This document shows, one piece after another, positions 24,783-33,990 of a DNA stretch of 45,642 nucleotides; position 1 is the stretch's first letter; each line of letters begins with the position of its first letter. The position numbers were made by a program, and so were the translations under genes. Source of the DNA: Kiritimatiellota bacterium (GTDB lineage Bacteria > Verrucomicrobiota > Lentisphaeria > Oligosphaerales > JAADHN01); NCBI GenBank assembly GCA_013151865.1, contig JAADHN010000157.1, forward strand, positions 1 to 45,642, in the 5' to 3' direction. Below the pieces are notes generated by a model. The model did no database searches, was not told the origin of the DNA, and was given only the letters and a program-made list of their open reading frames with translations.

Positions 24783-25707
24783 AGACCAATTCCTGGGAGC
24801 ACTCTTCCGGCGGCTCGGACCTTTTCCCCCGGAAGTGGCCGTGCCTCCGGGCGACGACTGCGCCGCACTGCGTCTGGGGTCCGGGTCGCTCCTGCTGGTT
24901 GCGGTGGACCAGGTCGTCGGCGACCGGCACTACTGCTTGGACGGCCCGGCTGCCGCGACCCCCGAAGAGGTCGGACACAAGCTGCTGGCCCGCAATCTGA
25001 GCGATATCGCGGCCATGGGCGGTATCCCTTGCTACTGCCTGGTCGCGCTCGGGATGAGCCCCCGCCACGACGCGGTTTGGACGCGTCGCTTTCTCGACAG
25101 CATTGCAGACGCGGCCCGGCGTTTCGGGGTGAGCATGATCGGGGGCGACCTCGCCGCCACCCCGGCCGACGCCGTAGCGGCCCTGACGATCCTCGGCCGC
25201 GTAGGCGCGGAAACGGTCTGCCGGCGCGCCGGTGCTCAACCCGGCGATCTCCTCTTTGCGACCGGCGCGTTCGGCGCGTCTCTGCCCACCGGGCATCATC
25301 TGCGTTTCACTCCACGCTGCGCCGAAGGCCGCTGGCTGGCGGAGAACCGGTATGCACGTGCCATGATCGACGTCAGCGACGGCTTGCTCCTCGATCTGGA
25401 ACGGCTGTGTCGCGCCTCGGACGTGTCCGTCCGGCTGGACCCCGACAGCATCCCGCGACGCGTCCCCGGCATACCCCTTGCCGAGGTGCTGACCGACGGC
25501 GAGGACTACGAGCTGCTCTTCGCCGTCCGTCCCGAACGCGCCGACGAACTGATCGCCGCCTGGCCGTTCGACGCGGTCCCCCTGGCGAGGATCGGCGTGT
25601 TCCGTCCGCGGACCGGGGACTTGGTTCAGGACATGAACGGACGCATGTTCGGGGCGGTGGACGCGGCCGGGGCGGGGTACGACCATTTCCGCCAGACTCC
25701 TGCCTGA
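24772..25707 (+). CDS. thiL: Thiamine-monophosphate kinase
   Basis: 311 residues. ThiL phosphorylates thiamine monophosphate to thiamine diphosphate with ATP, the last step of cofactor synthesis, in the cytoplasm. Family motifs are in order: PPGDDCAAL near the N-terminus, NLSDIAAMGGIP, MIGGDLAA, AMIDVSDGLLLDLERL and TDGEDYELLFAV, which together cover the Mg-ATP and substrate sites of the PurM-like fold. Length is normal. The ATG at 24772 lies inside the end of the MTHFR gene (11-base overlap) and follows GGGAGG, indicating translational coupling. No other thiamine gene is nearby. Confidence 0.95.
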   Translation: MPSEDQFLGALFRRLGPFPPEVAVPPGDDCAALRLGSGSLLLVAVDQVVGDRHYCLDGPAAATPEEVGHKLLARNLSDIAAMGGIPCYCLVALGMSPRHDAVWTRRFLDSIADAARRFGVSMIGGDLAATPADAVAALTILGRVGAETVCRRAGAQPGDLLFATGAFGASLPTGHHLRFTPRCAEGRWLAENRYARAMIDVSDGLLLDLERLCRASDVSVRLDPDSIPRRVPGIPLAEVLTDGEDYELLFAVRPERADELIAAWPFDAVPLARIGVFRPRTGDLVQDMNGRMFGAVDAAGAGYDHFRQTPA

Positions 25708-25822
25708 GCGACGCGCCGGCGCGCAACACCGGATCCTCCCCGCTCTGCCCGCGCCCGGATGAAGCGCAACGGGCCCCCGGCCGACCGGCGTTCCCGGAGG
25801 AAACGAGAACCGGAGACGGGCG

Positions 25823-28800
25823 ATGAAACGTGTCGCGGCATTGTTGTTGGGTGCGACCTTGACCTCGGCGCTGGGGGCGGAAGCGTTGCCGAGACTCCCC
25901 CTCGACTTCAACTCCGACCCGGGCTGGAAAGCGCGGCCGCGGTTCCTGGGCAATCCCGCGGATCGTCCGGAGGTCGTTGCCGCGAACGGCAGCGCAACCT
26001 TGCGCGTCGCCGAGCCCGGCAGGGGTATGAAGTTCGAATTGCAGGTCAAGCCCTTCGACTCGGACGCGGTCGCGTACCTCTTGATGCGTTACAAGGCCCG
26101 GAATTTGGCGGGCGGATATGCCTTATGGATCTTCGACGGCAGCGCCGGCGGTCGTCAGATTCTCGGGGTCACCGAGCTGGAGCAGGACGGCCGGTGGCAT
26201 GTGATTGCCGTCGATCTCTGGGCGCGGGGTGCGGTCGGCCTCGTTCGTTCCCTGCTGACCGAAGTGCAATGCCGCGATAAGCCGGCATCCATCGCCTTCG
26301 ACTATATCCGGCTGAGCGATGAACTCCCTGTCGGCGCACGGGTCGTGCCGAAGCATCGGCCCCCGGAAGCGGAGCAAGTCGTTCACGCCGCAGCCTTGAA
26401 ACTCGAAGCCCAGCCGACGTGGCTCGGCAGCCCGAGCAAGGTCTATCGGGCTGAAACCCGGAACGGTCTGGCGCACCTCTCCGCCGGCGGCGCGGGCCGA
26501 GGCATGAAGTGGTCCGCCGTGCTGCCCGCGCCCGTGGATCTTTCCAAGTACGGTTTTGTCGCTGTGCGTTACCGTGGGCGGAACGTGGCGCCCTGGGGGG
26601 ACTACCTGGTGTATTTGGGCAGTGGTCCGGGCGGGCGGCCCGAGAACCATGTCAGCCCGATCGCCCTCCGGGATGTGCAGGCCACCGGAGAATGGCAGGT
26701 CGCGATCGCTCCGGTCCGCGAACGCTTTACAGCCGCGAACATCGCCCTGCAGGTGAGCAGCGCCGGCGATACGGGCGAAATCTGGATCGATACGATTCGG
26801 TTCACTGCACGTCGACCGTTGATCGAGGCAGCCGACATGATCTCGTTCGCGAAGGGATGGGACGCCTCGGTCCTGCCCCCGGGAGCGTTCTCTTCGGTGA
26901 ACCTTGCCAGGGACGCCAACGTCCGGATCCAGGCCCGACTGCGTCGGTTCGGGCTGCGCTCGTGGTTGCCCGAGGGCGACGTCACGATCCACGGAATTCC
27001 TTTCCGCCTTCTCGGCGCCGGAAAGAACGTTGTGGGGGAAGCGTCGGACGGCGCCGGACGCATCGTGCTGCCGGTTGGACGCCGGGCGGCCGAGATGTTC
27101 TTCCTAATGGTCTCCAAACTGCCCGACCTCCCGCCGCGGCACGGACGGATACGGCCCTTGACGTGGTTTGCGACCCCCGAGCGCTTCCTGGTCCGAGTCG
27201 AATATGCCGACGGTGTCAGGGACGACATGTTTCCGATCTGTCGCGGCACGGCCGAATTCGAAGTGCGCGCCGGCCCCCAGGTCTATGCGCTGACCGGCCT
27301 CCGCCCGAATCGCGTCCGCCGGATTGTATTGTGGAATCGGACGGACGGCGGCGTGTTCCTTCTTGCCGGTGCAACCGTGAATCAAGGGCCGCCGGTCGTG
27401 TCCGAACCAGGCGTGTTTGAATTGCCTGCGCCGATTCCGGTTCGTAACGAACAGCCGGGCGTTGCGCGGATCGTCGGGACCGCGGATGGGTTCCGGATCG
27501 GCAATGCGTTGATCGAAATCGACCTGAAGACACGCGGCGGGATCGAACTGCGTCGGATCGACAATCGCTGCCTGCGAGGGGAATCGTTCGAGTTGGGTCC
27601 CGGACCGCTGTTCGAAATCGGCGCCGACGGCAAACTGCTCACGTCCGCCGAAGTGGCAGTCGGCACCCCCTCAGTGTCGGAACGCGACGGACGCCCCGCC
27701 CTGGTCGTGCCGGTCGACGGCTCTCCGCGGGGTGTGCCGCTCAAAGGCGAATTGCGCGTGACGGTGCGCGCGGACGGCGGGATCGAGATGCGGTTGGCCT
27801 TGACCCAGATCGGCCCGCGGACATGCACGCCGGTCGTGAATTTCCCGGTCCTTCGGAATGCGAGGATCGGGGCGGTTCCGGATACCTGGTACCTGTGGGC
27901 CCGGAAGGGCGGGCTCATCCACAATGCTCCGATTCACCAGCGGCTCGCCTACGGCGGCGAGCATCCGCTCCAAGTCACGGACGTTTTCAACCCCCGGGCC
28001 GGGGGCGGTCTGGCCCTGATGACGCTCGATCTCGAAGACGTGTACCGGTTCCGCAGCATCACGAAAGACGATCGGGGCGTGACTCTGCGGATCGAGTATT
28101 GGCAACGGGAGTACGGGCCGGGTGAAGCGTTCGAAAGCGTTCCGACCGTGCTGCGGGCGCACACCGGCGATTGGCGTCGTGCCCTGGCTCTCTACAAGCA
28201 GTGGGGCCATTCATGGTATCGGCCGGCCGTGCCGCGCAAAGCATGGTTTCAGCGGGTGTTCTACTACCAGCAGACCACGGCCTGGGGCCGACTCCGCGAC
28301 CGGGACACGGGCAGATGGCGCATGGAGGACGAGATCCGGGGGTACCGGGACTACTTCGGTTGTTTGGACTACCTGCACATCTTCGATTTCGGGCAATCGA
28401 GAAAATACGGACGTGTCGGCGACTACAGCCATTTCGACGAATTGGGCGGCCTCGAAGCCATGCGCGCTGCGATACGCCGAGCGCAGGACATGGGTGTGCG
28501 CATCGGCCTGTATATCGAAGGGTATCTGTGCGACGAGCGCGGCGTTTGGGGCCGCGAGAACGCGAGCAAGTGCGATATTCGCAAGAAAGACGGCAGCCCA
28601 TTGCTGTGGCCCGGCGCCCCGACCGAGCACATGATGTGTCCCGCCAGTTTGGGATGGCGGCGGCATCTGGCCGCGACGTACAAAAGGGTCACGGCCCAAC
28701 TGAAACCCGACGGGATGTACATCGACCAGTACGGATTCACCAATACCTGGAAGACTTGCTGGTCGCGCGAGCACGGTCACCCGGTCCCGTGGCCGCCGAT

Positions 28801-29452
28801 CCGCGGGGAACGCGACACCACGCGGGCCATTCGCGCCGCGACGCCGTCGGACATCGCCACGCTGACGGAGGAAACCCCCAACGACGTCAACTCCCAATTC
28901 CAAGACGGTGCGCTCGGGTATTCGGTCTGGGGAGCGGACCCCGGGATCGCGCCGCACCGGGTCGACTTGTTCCGGTTTGCCTTCCCCACGTTCAAGGTCT
29001 TCCAACTCACGCAGTACGAGGCCTTCACCAACGGCAACTGGGAAAAATTGAAGTTCCCGTTCTTCAACGGCGAAGGCTACTGGCTGGGCAACAGCACCGC
29101 CGAATACTGCGAGGACGCCCACCGATTCCTGCGTCGAGCCTTCGCCGTTCTCCACCGGTACGCGGACGTCTTTTGCTCCGAGAATGTCGAGCCGCTGGTC
29201 CCGACAGAAATGCCCTTTGTGTACGCCAACCGGTTCCGCGGTGGAAAGTACACGGTCTGGACCCTGTTCAACGGACGTTTCCGGACGGTCCGCGGCGTGG
29301 TGTTGCGCGTTCCGCACCGAGCCGGGACAAAATACCTGGATGCCTGGCGGGACCGACGCATCCAGGTTCGGGTCGAGAGTGACACCGCCCTGATACCGGT
29401 CGAATTGGGTCCGCGCGCCGTCGGGTGCGTCGCGGCGGTCGGGCCGGAGTAG
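25823..29452 (+). CDS. Large secreted putative glycoside hydrolase (DUF6259-like)
   Basis: 1209 residues with a signal peptide (MKRVAALLLGATLTSALGAEA). CGGAG lies about 10 bases before ATG 25823. Residues about 25-170 and 190-335 are two related beta-sandwich modules, probably carbohydrate binding (shared GRGMKW/GRGMKF, MRYKARN/VRYRGRN, and FDYIRL/IDTIRF at the ends). A beta-rich region follows, then a (beta/alpha)8-type catalytic part at about 800-1120 with VFYYQQTTAWGR, FGCLDYLHIFDFGQ, MGVRIGLYIEGYLCDERG, PDGMYIDQYGF and TEETPNDVNSQ, in the manner of DUF6259 and clan GH-D-like proteins. Asp in YIDQYG and Glu in TEETPND are candidate catalytic residues (inference). Substrate unknown. The gene ends 18 bp from the convergent BNR gene. 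Confidence 0.8.
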   Translation: MKRVAALLLGATLTSALGAEALPRLPLDFNSDPGWKARPRFLGNPADRPEVVAANGSATLRVAEPGRGMKFELQVKPFDSDAVAYLLMRYKARNLAGGYALWIFDGSAGGRQILGVTELEQDGRWHVIAVDLWARGAVGLVRSLLTEVQCRDKPASIAFDYIRLSDELPVGARVVPKHRPPEAEQVVHAAALKLEAQPTWLGSPSKVYRAETRNGLAHLSAGGAGRGMKWSAVLPAPVDLSKYGFVAVRYRGRNVAPWGDYLVYLGSGPGGRPENHVSPIALRDVQATGEWQVAIAPVRERFTAANIALQVSSAGDTGEIWIDTIRFTARRPLIEAADMISFAKGWDASVLPPGAFSSVNLARDANVRIQARLRRFGLRSWLPEGDVTIHGIPFRLLGAGKNVVGEASDGAGRIVLPVGRRAAEMFFLMVSKLPDLPPRHGRIRPLTWFATPERFLVRVEYADGVRDDMFPICRGTAEFEVRAGPQVYALTGLRPNRVRRIVLWNRTDGGVFLLAGATVNQGPPVVSEPGVFELPAPIPVRNEQPGVARIVGTADGFRIGNALIEIDLKTRGGIELRRIDNRCLRGESFELGPGPLFEIGADGKLLTSAEVAVGTPSVSERDGRPALVVPVDGSPRGVPLKGELRVTVRADGGIEMRLALTQIGPRTCTPVVNFPVLRNARIGAVPDTWYLWARKGGLIHNAPIHQRLAYGGEHPLQVTDVFNPRAGGGLALMTLDLEDVYRFRSITKDDRGVTLRIEYWQREYGPGEAFESVPTVLRAHTGDWRRALALYKQWGHSWYRPAVPRKAWFQRVFYYQQTTAWGRLRDRDTGRWRMEDEIRGYRDYFGCLDYLHIFDFGQSRKYGRVGDYSHFDELGGLEAMRAAIRRAQDMGVRIGLYIEGYLCDERGVWGRENASKCDIRKKDGSPLLWPGAPTEHMMCPASLGWRRHLAATYKRVTAQLKPDGMYIDQYGFTNTWKTCWSREHGHPVPWPPIRGERDTTRAIRAATPSDIATLTEETPNDVNSQFQDGALGYSVWGADPGIAPHRVDLFRFAFPTFKVFQLTQYEAFTNGNWEKLKFPFFNGEGYWLGNSTAEYCEDAHRFLRRAFAVLHRYADVFCSENVEPLVPTEMPFVYANRFRGGKYTVWTLFNGRFRTVRGVVLRVPHRAGTKYLDAWRDRRIQVRVESDTALIPVELGPRAVGCVAAVGPE

Positions 29453-29470
29453 ACGTGCCCGACGCAATGT

Positions 29471-31633
29471 CTATTCCGGCAAATGCGGTCCAGTCCAAAC
29501 CCCGGCTCCGAACGTCGTTACGTAGAGCAAGTTATGGTTGGTCGGACCGACGCGTATGCTTTGGGCGTTTCCGAAGGGAAAGGCGCGGTAGTGACGCCAC
29601 GTGTCGCCGCCGTCTCTGCTGAACCACAAGCCGTGTGAAGTGGTGCCGGCATATACCAGGTTCTTGTCGTCCGGGTGGATGAAGACGCACATCGTGTGGT
29701 CGTATCCCGCCCCGCCCGATTTGCGGAGCATTTCATCTGTAAGAACGTGTTTCCAGGTTTTCCCGCCGTTGGTTGTCCTGTAAACCCCGCCTTGAGGGGA
29801 CCCGGGGATCGTGGCGGCTGTGATATAGATGCGACTGGGATCGTCTCGGTCGAAAGCGAAATTGGTCGGCCACGCCAGCGAGACGTTTTTCGTCATGTCC
29901 GTCCAACTTTCGGCGCCGTCCGTCGATTTCCAGAGGCCGCCGGGAACGGGGAAGTCCCGGCCGTGTCGGTTGGCCGTGATCAGACAATAGAGGTCGCCGG
30001 TCTTGGCATGCCGGCGGACGCGGTAGGCGTGCAGGTTGCCGGGATTGCCGAGTCCGTTGGACTTTTTCGTCCAACTCGTTCCGCCGTTGATGGATTTGTA
30101 TACGCCTTCGCCGAAAACCGTGACGTAAAGGACACGGTTGTCCCTCGGGGAAGTCGGGTCCAGGCAGACGCTCGTACAGGGGAGGCGCGGCAACCCCCGG
30201 CAACTGGGCCGCCACGTCACCGCGTGGTCGTCGGAAATGCACAAGCCGCCCTGGTGACGCTGCGGGTTGTTCGGCGTGATGTGAGTCCAGTGAGGAATGT
30301 CGTGCCGGTTGCTGGTGGCGGCATACATTCTGCCGCTCACCTCGGGGTCGAAAACGACGTCGTAGAACGTATTGGTCCACGGACTGCCTTTCGCGGACCA
30401 TGCCCATGTCTTGCCGTTATCGGTCGACCGTGCAAAGCCGATGTCCGTATAGGCGATGTATTCCCTGTTCTTGTCGAAAGGATCGAAGAGATACTCCCAG
30501 CAGCTCGTGACTTCGAGGCCCGTACAGCGGTAGCGGATTCCGGGGTCGCCGGGCAAAACGCCGACGATTTCGTTCATCTGCTGCCGCCAAGACCTGCCCC
30601 CGTCGCGTGTGACGTAGAAGTCGCCCTGCGTCGTGACGATGGCCAGGTTCGGGCTCGCCGCACTCACGCAGAAACCCCGCCTCGTGATGTAATAGCCCCA
30701 GCGAAGTTGCGTTTGGACCCAGGACGGTTCGACGTTCCGGCGAGGTCCGGAAAGGCGGAAGGCGTCCTCCCAGTTACCGCCGCCGTCGACCGACCTCCAA
30801 ACCTTCTTGCACCAACGCCCGCCTGTTTGGGCCGCAAAGACGATTCGCGTCTGGTTGTGCGCCATTTGCAGATCGTTTTGATCTTCGTACTTGTCCACAA
30901 CCACGTCCCATGTTTTGCCGCCGTCGCGGCTGCGCATGATCCCGACTTTCCAGGCGGAGGCGAAAAGCACAACCCCGTCTGCGCCTTTGCCGCCGGTAAA
31001 ACTGAAGACTTTCCCGCCCTTCGTCTCGAGGGTCGTCGTTGTCCATGTCTTGCCGGCGTCCGAGCTGATGTGAAGTCTGTTCGGCACGCCGACAGAATAA
31101 ACCGTCCCGCCGAATGCGATTGTTTTCGTGATTTCTCCGTCCAGGACGTTGCTCCAAGTTGTCCCGTCGTCGTCCGTCCGCCAGATCCCCCTGTCCGTCG
31201 AGACCAGCAGAATGCCGGAGCCCTCCGGAACCGGAGTGAGCGATGCGATCTTCGTTTTGGGCCCCCAGGGCTGCGCACGGACCTTTCGCCAAGTCCGGGC
31301 ACGGTCCCGCGACACGCGCAACTCCGCACCCCGGTTCCAGAACACTCGGTCCCGAAAGTATGCCGGACGGGCGGAGTGGGCGTTCCGGTTCATTTGCATG
31401 TAATGGATCAGTTCCCAGGTCGTTCCGCCGTCGACGGACCGATACGAACCGCTCATATCGCAGGCGACCATCATGAAATCCGAGTCGTACGGAGAGATCG
31501 AGGGGACAAACATCCCGCCGGCGCCCCCAATGCCTCTGACCTTGAAAACACTCTCGGCCGTCGCAATGCGAGCGGCCAACACGGAGGCGAGGAAAATGAG
31601 GGCGCCCGTGAGACAATCCATCCGGCGTTTCAT
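29471..31633 (-). CDS. Secreted BNR/Asp-box beta-propeller protein (GH74/sortilin-like)
   Basis: 720 residues with a signal peptide cleaved near ARIATA. At least ten Asp-box motifs of the S-x-D-x-G-x-T-W type are seen (SVDGGTTW, SSDAGKTW, SRDGGKTW, STDNGKTW, SINGGTSW, TTNGGKTW, SRDGGDTW and variants), spread over the whole mature protein, as in two-domain seven-bladed propellers of GH74 xyloglucanases and VPS10-like proteins. GH74 enzymes hydrolyse beta-glucans outside the cell. The catalytic Asp pair cannot be assigned by eye, so a non-enzymatic binding role remains possible. ATG 31633 follows AGAGGGAGAG. A MITE-like element ends about 25 bp upstream, so the native promoter has probably been displaced or replaced. 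Confidence 0.85.
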   Translation of the reverse strand: MKRRMDCLTGALIFLASVLAARIATAESVFKVRGIGGAGGMFVPSISPYDSDFMMVACDMSGSYRSVDGGTTWELIHYMQMNRNAHSARPAYFRDRVFWNRGAELRVSRDRARTWRKVRAQPWGPKTKIASLTPVPEGSGILLVSTDRGIWRTDDDGTTWSNVLDGEITKTIAFGGTVYSVGVPNRLHISSDAGKTWTTTTLETKGGKVFSFTGGKGADGVVLFASAWKVGIMRSRDGGKTWDVVVDKYEDQNDLQMAHNQTRIVFAAQTGGRWCKKVWRSVDGGGNWEDAFRLSGPRRNVEPSWVQTQLRWGYYITRRGFCVSAASPNLAIVTTQGDFYVTRDGGRSWRQQMNEIVGVLPGDPGIRYRCTGLEVTSCWEYLFDPFDKNREYIAYTDIGFARSTDNGKTWAWSAKGSPWTNTFYDVVFDPEVSGRMYAATSNRHDIPHWTHITPNNPQRHQGGLCISDDHAVTWRPSCRGLPRLPCTSVCLDPTSPRDNRVLYVTVFGEGVYKSINGGTSWTKKSNGLGNPGNLHAYRVRRHAKTGDLYCLITANRHGRDFPVPGGLWKSTDGAESWTDMTKNVSLAWPTNFAFDRDDPSRIYITAATIPGSPQGGVYRTTNGGKTWKHVLTDEMLRKSGGAGYDHTMCVFIHPDDKNLVYAGTTSHGLWFSRDGGDTWRHYRAFPFGNAQSIRVGPTNHNLLYVTTFGAGVWTGPHLPE

Positions 31634-31658
31634 TCAGACTCTCCCTCTTACGGCAGAC

Positions 31659-31884
31659 GGTTCTGTCAATTTTCACCACGACATTTCGCCGTAACACTCA
31701 CTGTAAAAGTGCGTTACGCACCGAGTTGACCTCTCCCCCCCGTCGCCGGAGTTGTCCATAGGCGGCGGCGAAGGCGAGAATGGGTCGTAAGTCACTCGTC
31801 GGAGCCGAGTTGCCGACTGTGGGTAACTCCGGCTGCCCGACCGTCTCGGCCTCCGGTTTTTTCGTTCCGAACTTGACAGTACCC
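31659..31884. mobile_element. MITE-like element, copy 1
   Basis: ~225-bp element nearly identical to copy 2 at 33766-33990 (about four substitutions and one 2-base indel). Ends are inverted: GGTTCTGTCAA on the left and TTGACAGTACC on the right (its complement is GGTACTGTCAA). An 8-base direct duplication CGGCAGAC flanks it (31651-31658 and 31884-31891, the last C of the element being shared). No transposase is encoded. Internally it has a stem-loop (CGTAAC...GTTACG, about 31690-31718) and, on the plus strand, a GGAGCCGAG/CTCGGCCTCC stem followed by a T run, which could act as a terminator. GG-starting ends and 8-bp duplications occur in families such as ISL3 and IS6; the parent is not determined. 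Confidence 0.82.
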
Positions 31885-31929
31885 GGCAGACAGATGATTA
31901 CTCTTCCGGACGGCTCCCGGCAAACGCCG

Positions 31930-33150
31930 TCAGGCGAAGCCGTTCTCCTTATGCAGGGCTGCTATCCGAGTCGCCAACTGATCGAGGGCGTCGTAATCGG
32001 CCGCTGCAGGCAACCCTCTGGCAAATACAGGATCGAGCACTTCCACCTTGAGGTTGGCGGTCAAGTCCGCCAGCGTCTGCACGGCCTTGGTCCGCCAGCC
32101 GTAGGAACCGATCACCGACAAAAAGCGGACTTTGGGACGCAGCAAATTCGCGAGAAGCGCCGCATACGCGACGTTCGGGTGCGGCCCCACCAGGACCGTC
32201 GGGGTCCCAATCACGATCGTGCCGGCGTCGACGAGGGCCATGGCCAGCTTGCCGATGTCGACCACGGCCAAATCGAACAACTCGACCGTGACACCTTTTT
32301 CCACCAGCGAAGCCGTGAGACGATCCACCAGGAGTTTCGTGCTGCCGTGCATCGAGATATACGGCAATACCACGACGTTTTTCGGCGGCCCGGACACCCA
32401 TTCGTTATACGCGTCGACAATGAAAGATGGCCGAGGATACACGGGGCCGTGACTGGGGGCGATGAGCGCGATGTCGTACGGGGCAAGTTTGGCGAGGTCC
32501 TTTTCGACCACGCTGCGGAAAGGCATCATGATTTCGGCGTAGTACCGCTTCGCGGCTTCGTACACCCGCACTTCATCCGTTGCGAACAAGTCCGTGGACG
32601 CGATGTGCGACCCGAACAAGTCGCACGAGAACAGGACCTTGTCCTCGCGCAGGTACACCGACATGGTCTCCGGCCAATGGACCCAGGGGGTATACACGAA
32701 CTCGAGCGTCTTGTCGCCCAACGACAGCGTTTCACCGTCCTCCACCGTGATGAACGCCTCTTCGGGCACGGCCAGCAAGTCCATCAGCATTCCCTTGGCT
32801 TTGGGATTGGCGACCACCTTTGCCGACGGGTAACGGGCCAGGACTTGGGGGATCGCCCCCGAGTGGTCCTGCTCGGCATGTTGGGAAACGAGGTAATCCA
32901 CCGTGTCCACTCGATCGAGTTGGCCCATCAGCACATCCGCAAGGTCCGGGTCCACGGCGTCGATCAGGGCCGTTTTTTCGCTGCCCCGAACCAGGTAAGC
33001 ATTGTAACTGGTGCCGTCCGGCAACGGGATCAGCGCATCGAAAAGCCGGCGCTCCCAATGCACCGCGCCAATCCAAAAGACACCGTCCCGGATCTTGCGG
33101 GGTTTGGCAGCGCCTTCCGGGCGTTCGTGTTGCGGCAGAGAACTCGTCAT
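31930..33150 (-). CDS. Class A flavodiiron protein (O2/NO reductase)
   Basis: 406 residues from ATG 33150, preceded by AAGAAGGGA. The N-terminal metallo-beta-lactamase-like domain keeps the full diiron set: H91, E93, D95 (in HAEQDH), H158 (VHWPETM), D177 (CDLFGSH) and H234 (SHGP). The C-terminal flavodoxin domain (about 258-400) binds FMN (SMHGSTKLLVDRL, GTPTVLVGPHPN, VIGSYGW). Such cytoplasmic proteins reduce oxygen to water or nitric oxide to nitrous oxide and are typical of anaerobes needing oxygen protection. The electron donor, usually rubredoxin, is not encoded nearby and no C-terminal rubredoxin domain is fused. MITE-like copies lie 46 bp downstream and about 620 bp upstream. Confidence 0.94.
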   Translation of the reverse strand: MTSSLPQHERPEGAAKPRKIRDGVFWIGAVHWERRLFDALIPLPDGTSYNAYLVRGSEKTALIDAVDPDLADVLMGQLDRVDTVDYLVSQHAEQDHSGAIPQVLARYPSAKVVANPKAKGMLMDLLAVPEEAFITVEDGETLSLGDKTLEFVYTPWVHWPETMSVYLREDKVLFSCDLFGSHIASTDLFATDEVRVYEAAKRYYAEIMMPFRSVVEKDLAKLAPYDIALIAPSHGPVYPRPSFIVDAYNEWVSGPPKNVVVLPYISMHGSTKLLVDRLTASLVEKGVTVELFDLAVVDIGKLAMALVDAGTIVIGTPTVLVGPHPNVAYAALLANLLRPKVRFLSVIGSYGWRTKAVQTLADLTANLKVEVLDPVFARGLPAAADYDALDQLATRIAALHKENGFA

Positions 33151-33765
33151 CGTTTCATCCCTTCTTTTCCGTTGCATTCCCCGAGCATCGCCGGGGGAAT
33201 TCAAGCTTTTCCGGCAAGCGCTCAAGCTGCCGGACGGCGGCGCGCGGGCAAAACTTGCTCACCCCTCACGGCACGTCCGCAGATCGCGCCACAGTCCCGC
33301 GACGCCGGACGGCGCGAAAGTTGACCGAACGGTCCGGAGATGCACGCGTCGTCTCCAAAGCAAAATACAGCCGTTTCCCGCCCGCGAAAGACGCGAAGAC
33401 ATCAAAGTGGAGAGTTGGACCGCGGCACGCCGGGCCGGCGCCGAACCCGGTCGATCCTGAATGTCGGTCACGAGTACGAGCCCGGGCGGCCAGTAACCGC
33501 GGCCGCGACGCGCCAGTTCGACACGCATCGCCGCAGGGCCGGCGCCGAACCCGGGAGCGACGGCCATGCGGAAACTTTACCTGGGCCGACCGGGTGCACC
33601 GATGCGGCCGCCCCGGGGGGACCGTTCTCGACTTGCGCACCCATCGGAGTCCGGGTTTTGGCCGGGCCGGGCCCACACACATGCCACAGAATTGCCGCCG
33701 GGAGGGGGTCGCCGGATCGCGCTCCTGCGTGCGATCCACATGCTGATTCTCCCTTGAATGCGGAG
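33151..33765. other. Non-coding upstream region of the flavodiiron gene
   Basis: About 615 bp without a supportable gene. It contains a 19-bp direct repeat, GGGCCGGCGCCGAACCCGG, at 33432-33450 and 33536-33554, with GC-rich palindromes around it. The promoter of the flavodiiron gene should be here but no clear boxes are seen. Open frames on both strands have low-complexity, Arg-rich translations with no family features. Confidence 0.45.
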
Positions 33766-33990
33766 TGGTTTTGTCAATTTTCACCACGACATTTCGCCGT
33801 AACACTCACTGTAAAAGTGCGTTACGTACCGAGTTGACCTCTCCCCCCCGTCGCCGGAGTTATCCATAGGCGGCGGCGCAGGCGAGAATGGGTCGTAAGT
33901 CACTCGTCGGAGCCGAGTTGCCGACTGTGGGTAACTCCGGCTGCCCGACCGTCGGCCTCCGGTTTTTTCGTTCCGAACTTGACAGTACCC
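33766..33990. mobile_element. MITE-like element, copy 2
   Basis: Second copy in the same orientation as copy 1, with ends TGGTTTTGTCAA and TTGACAGTACCC. It is flanked by its own 8-base duplication ATGCGGAG (33758-33765 and 33991-33998). The duplication differs from that of copy 1, showing two separate insertions rather than one duplicated block. It lacks two bases of copy 1 (GACCGTCGGCC versus GACCGTCTCGGCC), weakening the terminator-like stem. Confidence 0.82.

Noticed and set aside
29675-31729. Long plus-strand frame opposite the BNR gene
   Set aside because: The minus frame has ten or more Asp-box motifs and a signal peptide. The plus frame is a shadow that ends inside the mobile element.
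31659-31884. Assignment of the element to IS21 because of TGTCAATTTTCA-like ends
   Set aside because: The inverted ends start at GG outside the TGTCAA and the target duplication is 7-8 bp. No transposase is present, so the family is left open.
33266-33837. Possible genes in the 1.3-kb gap before the Gfo/Idh gene
   Set aside because: Frames on both strands are Arg-rich, run into the mobile element, lack good ribosome sites and show no domain pattern.
31659-33990. Composite transposon carrying the flavodiiron gene
   Set aside because: Each element copy has its own, different target duplication, so the copies inserted independently. The outer flanks share no duplication.
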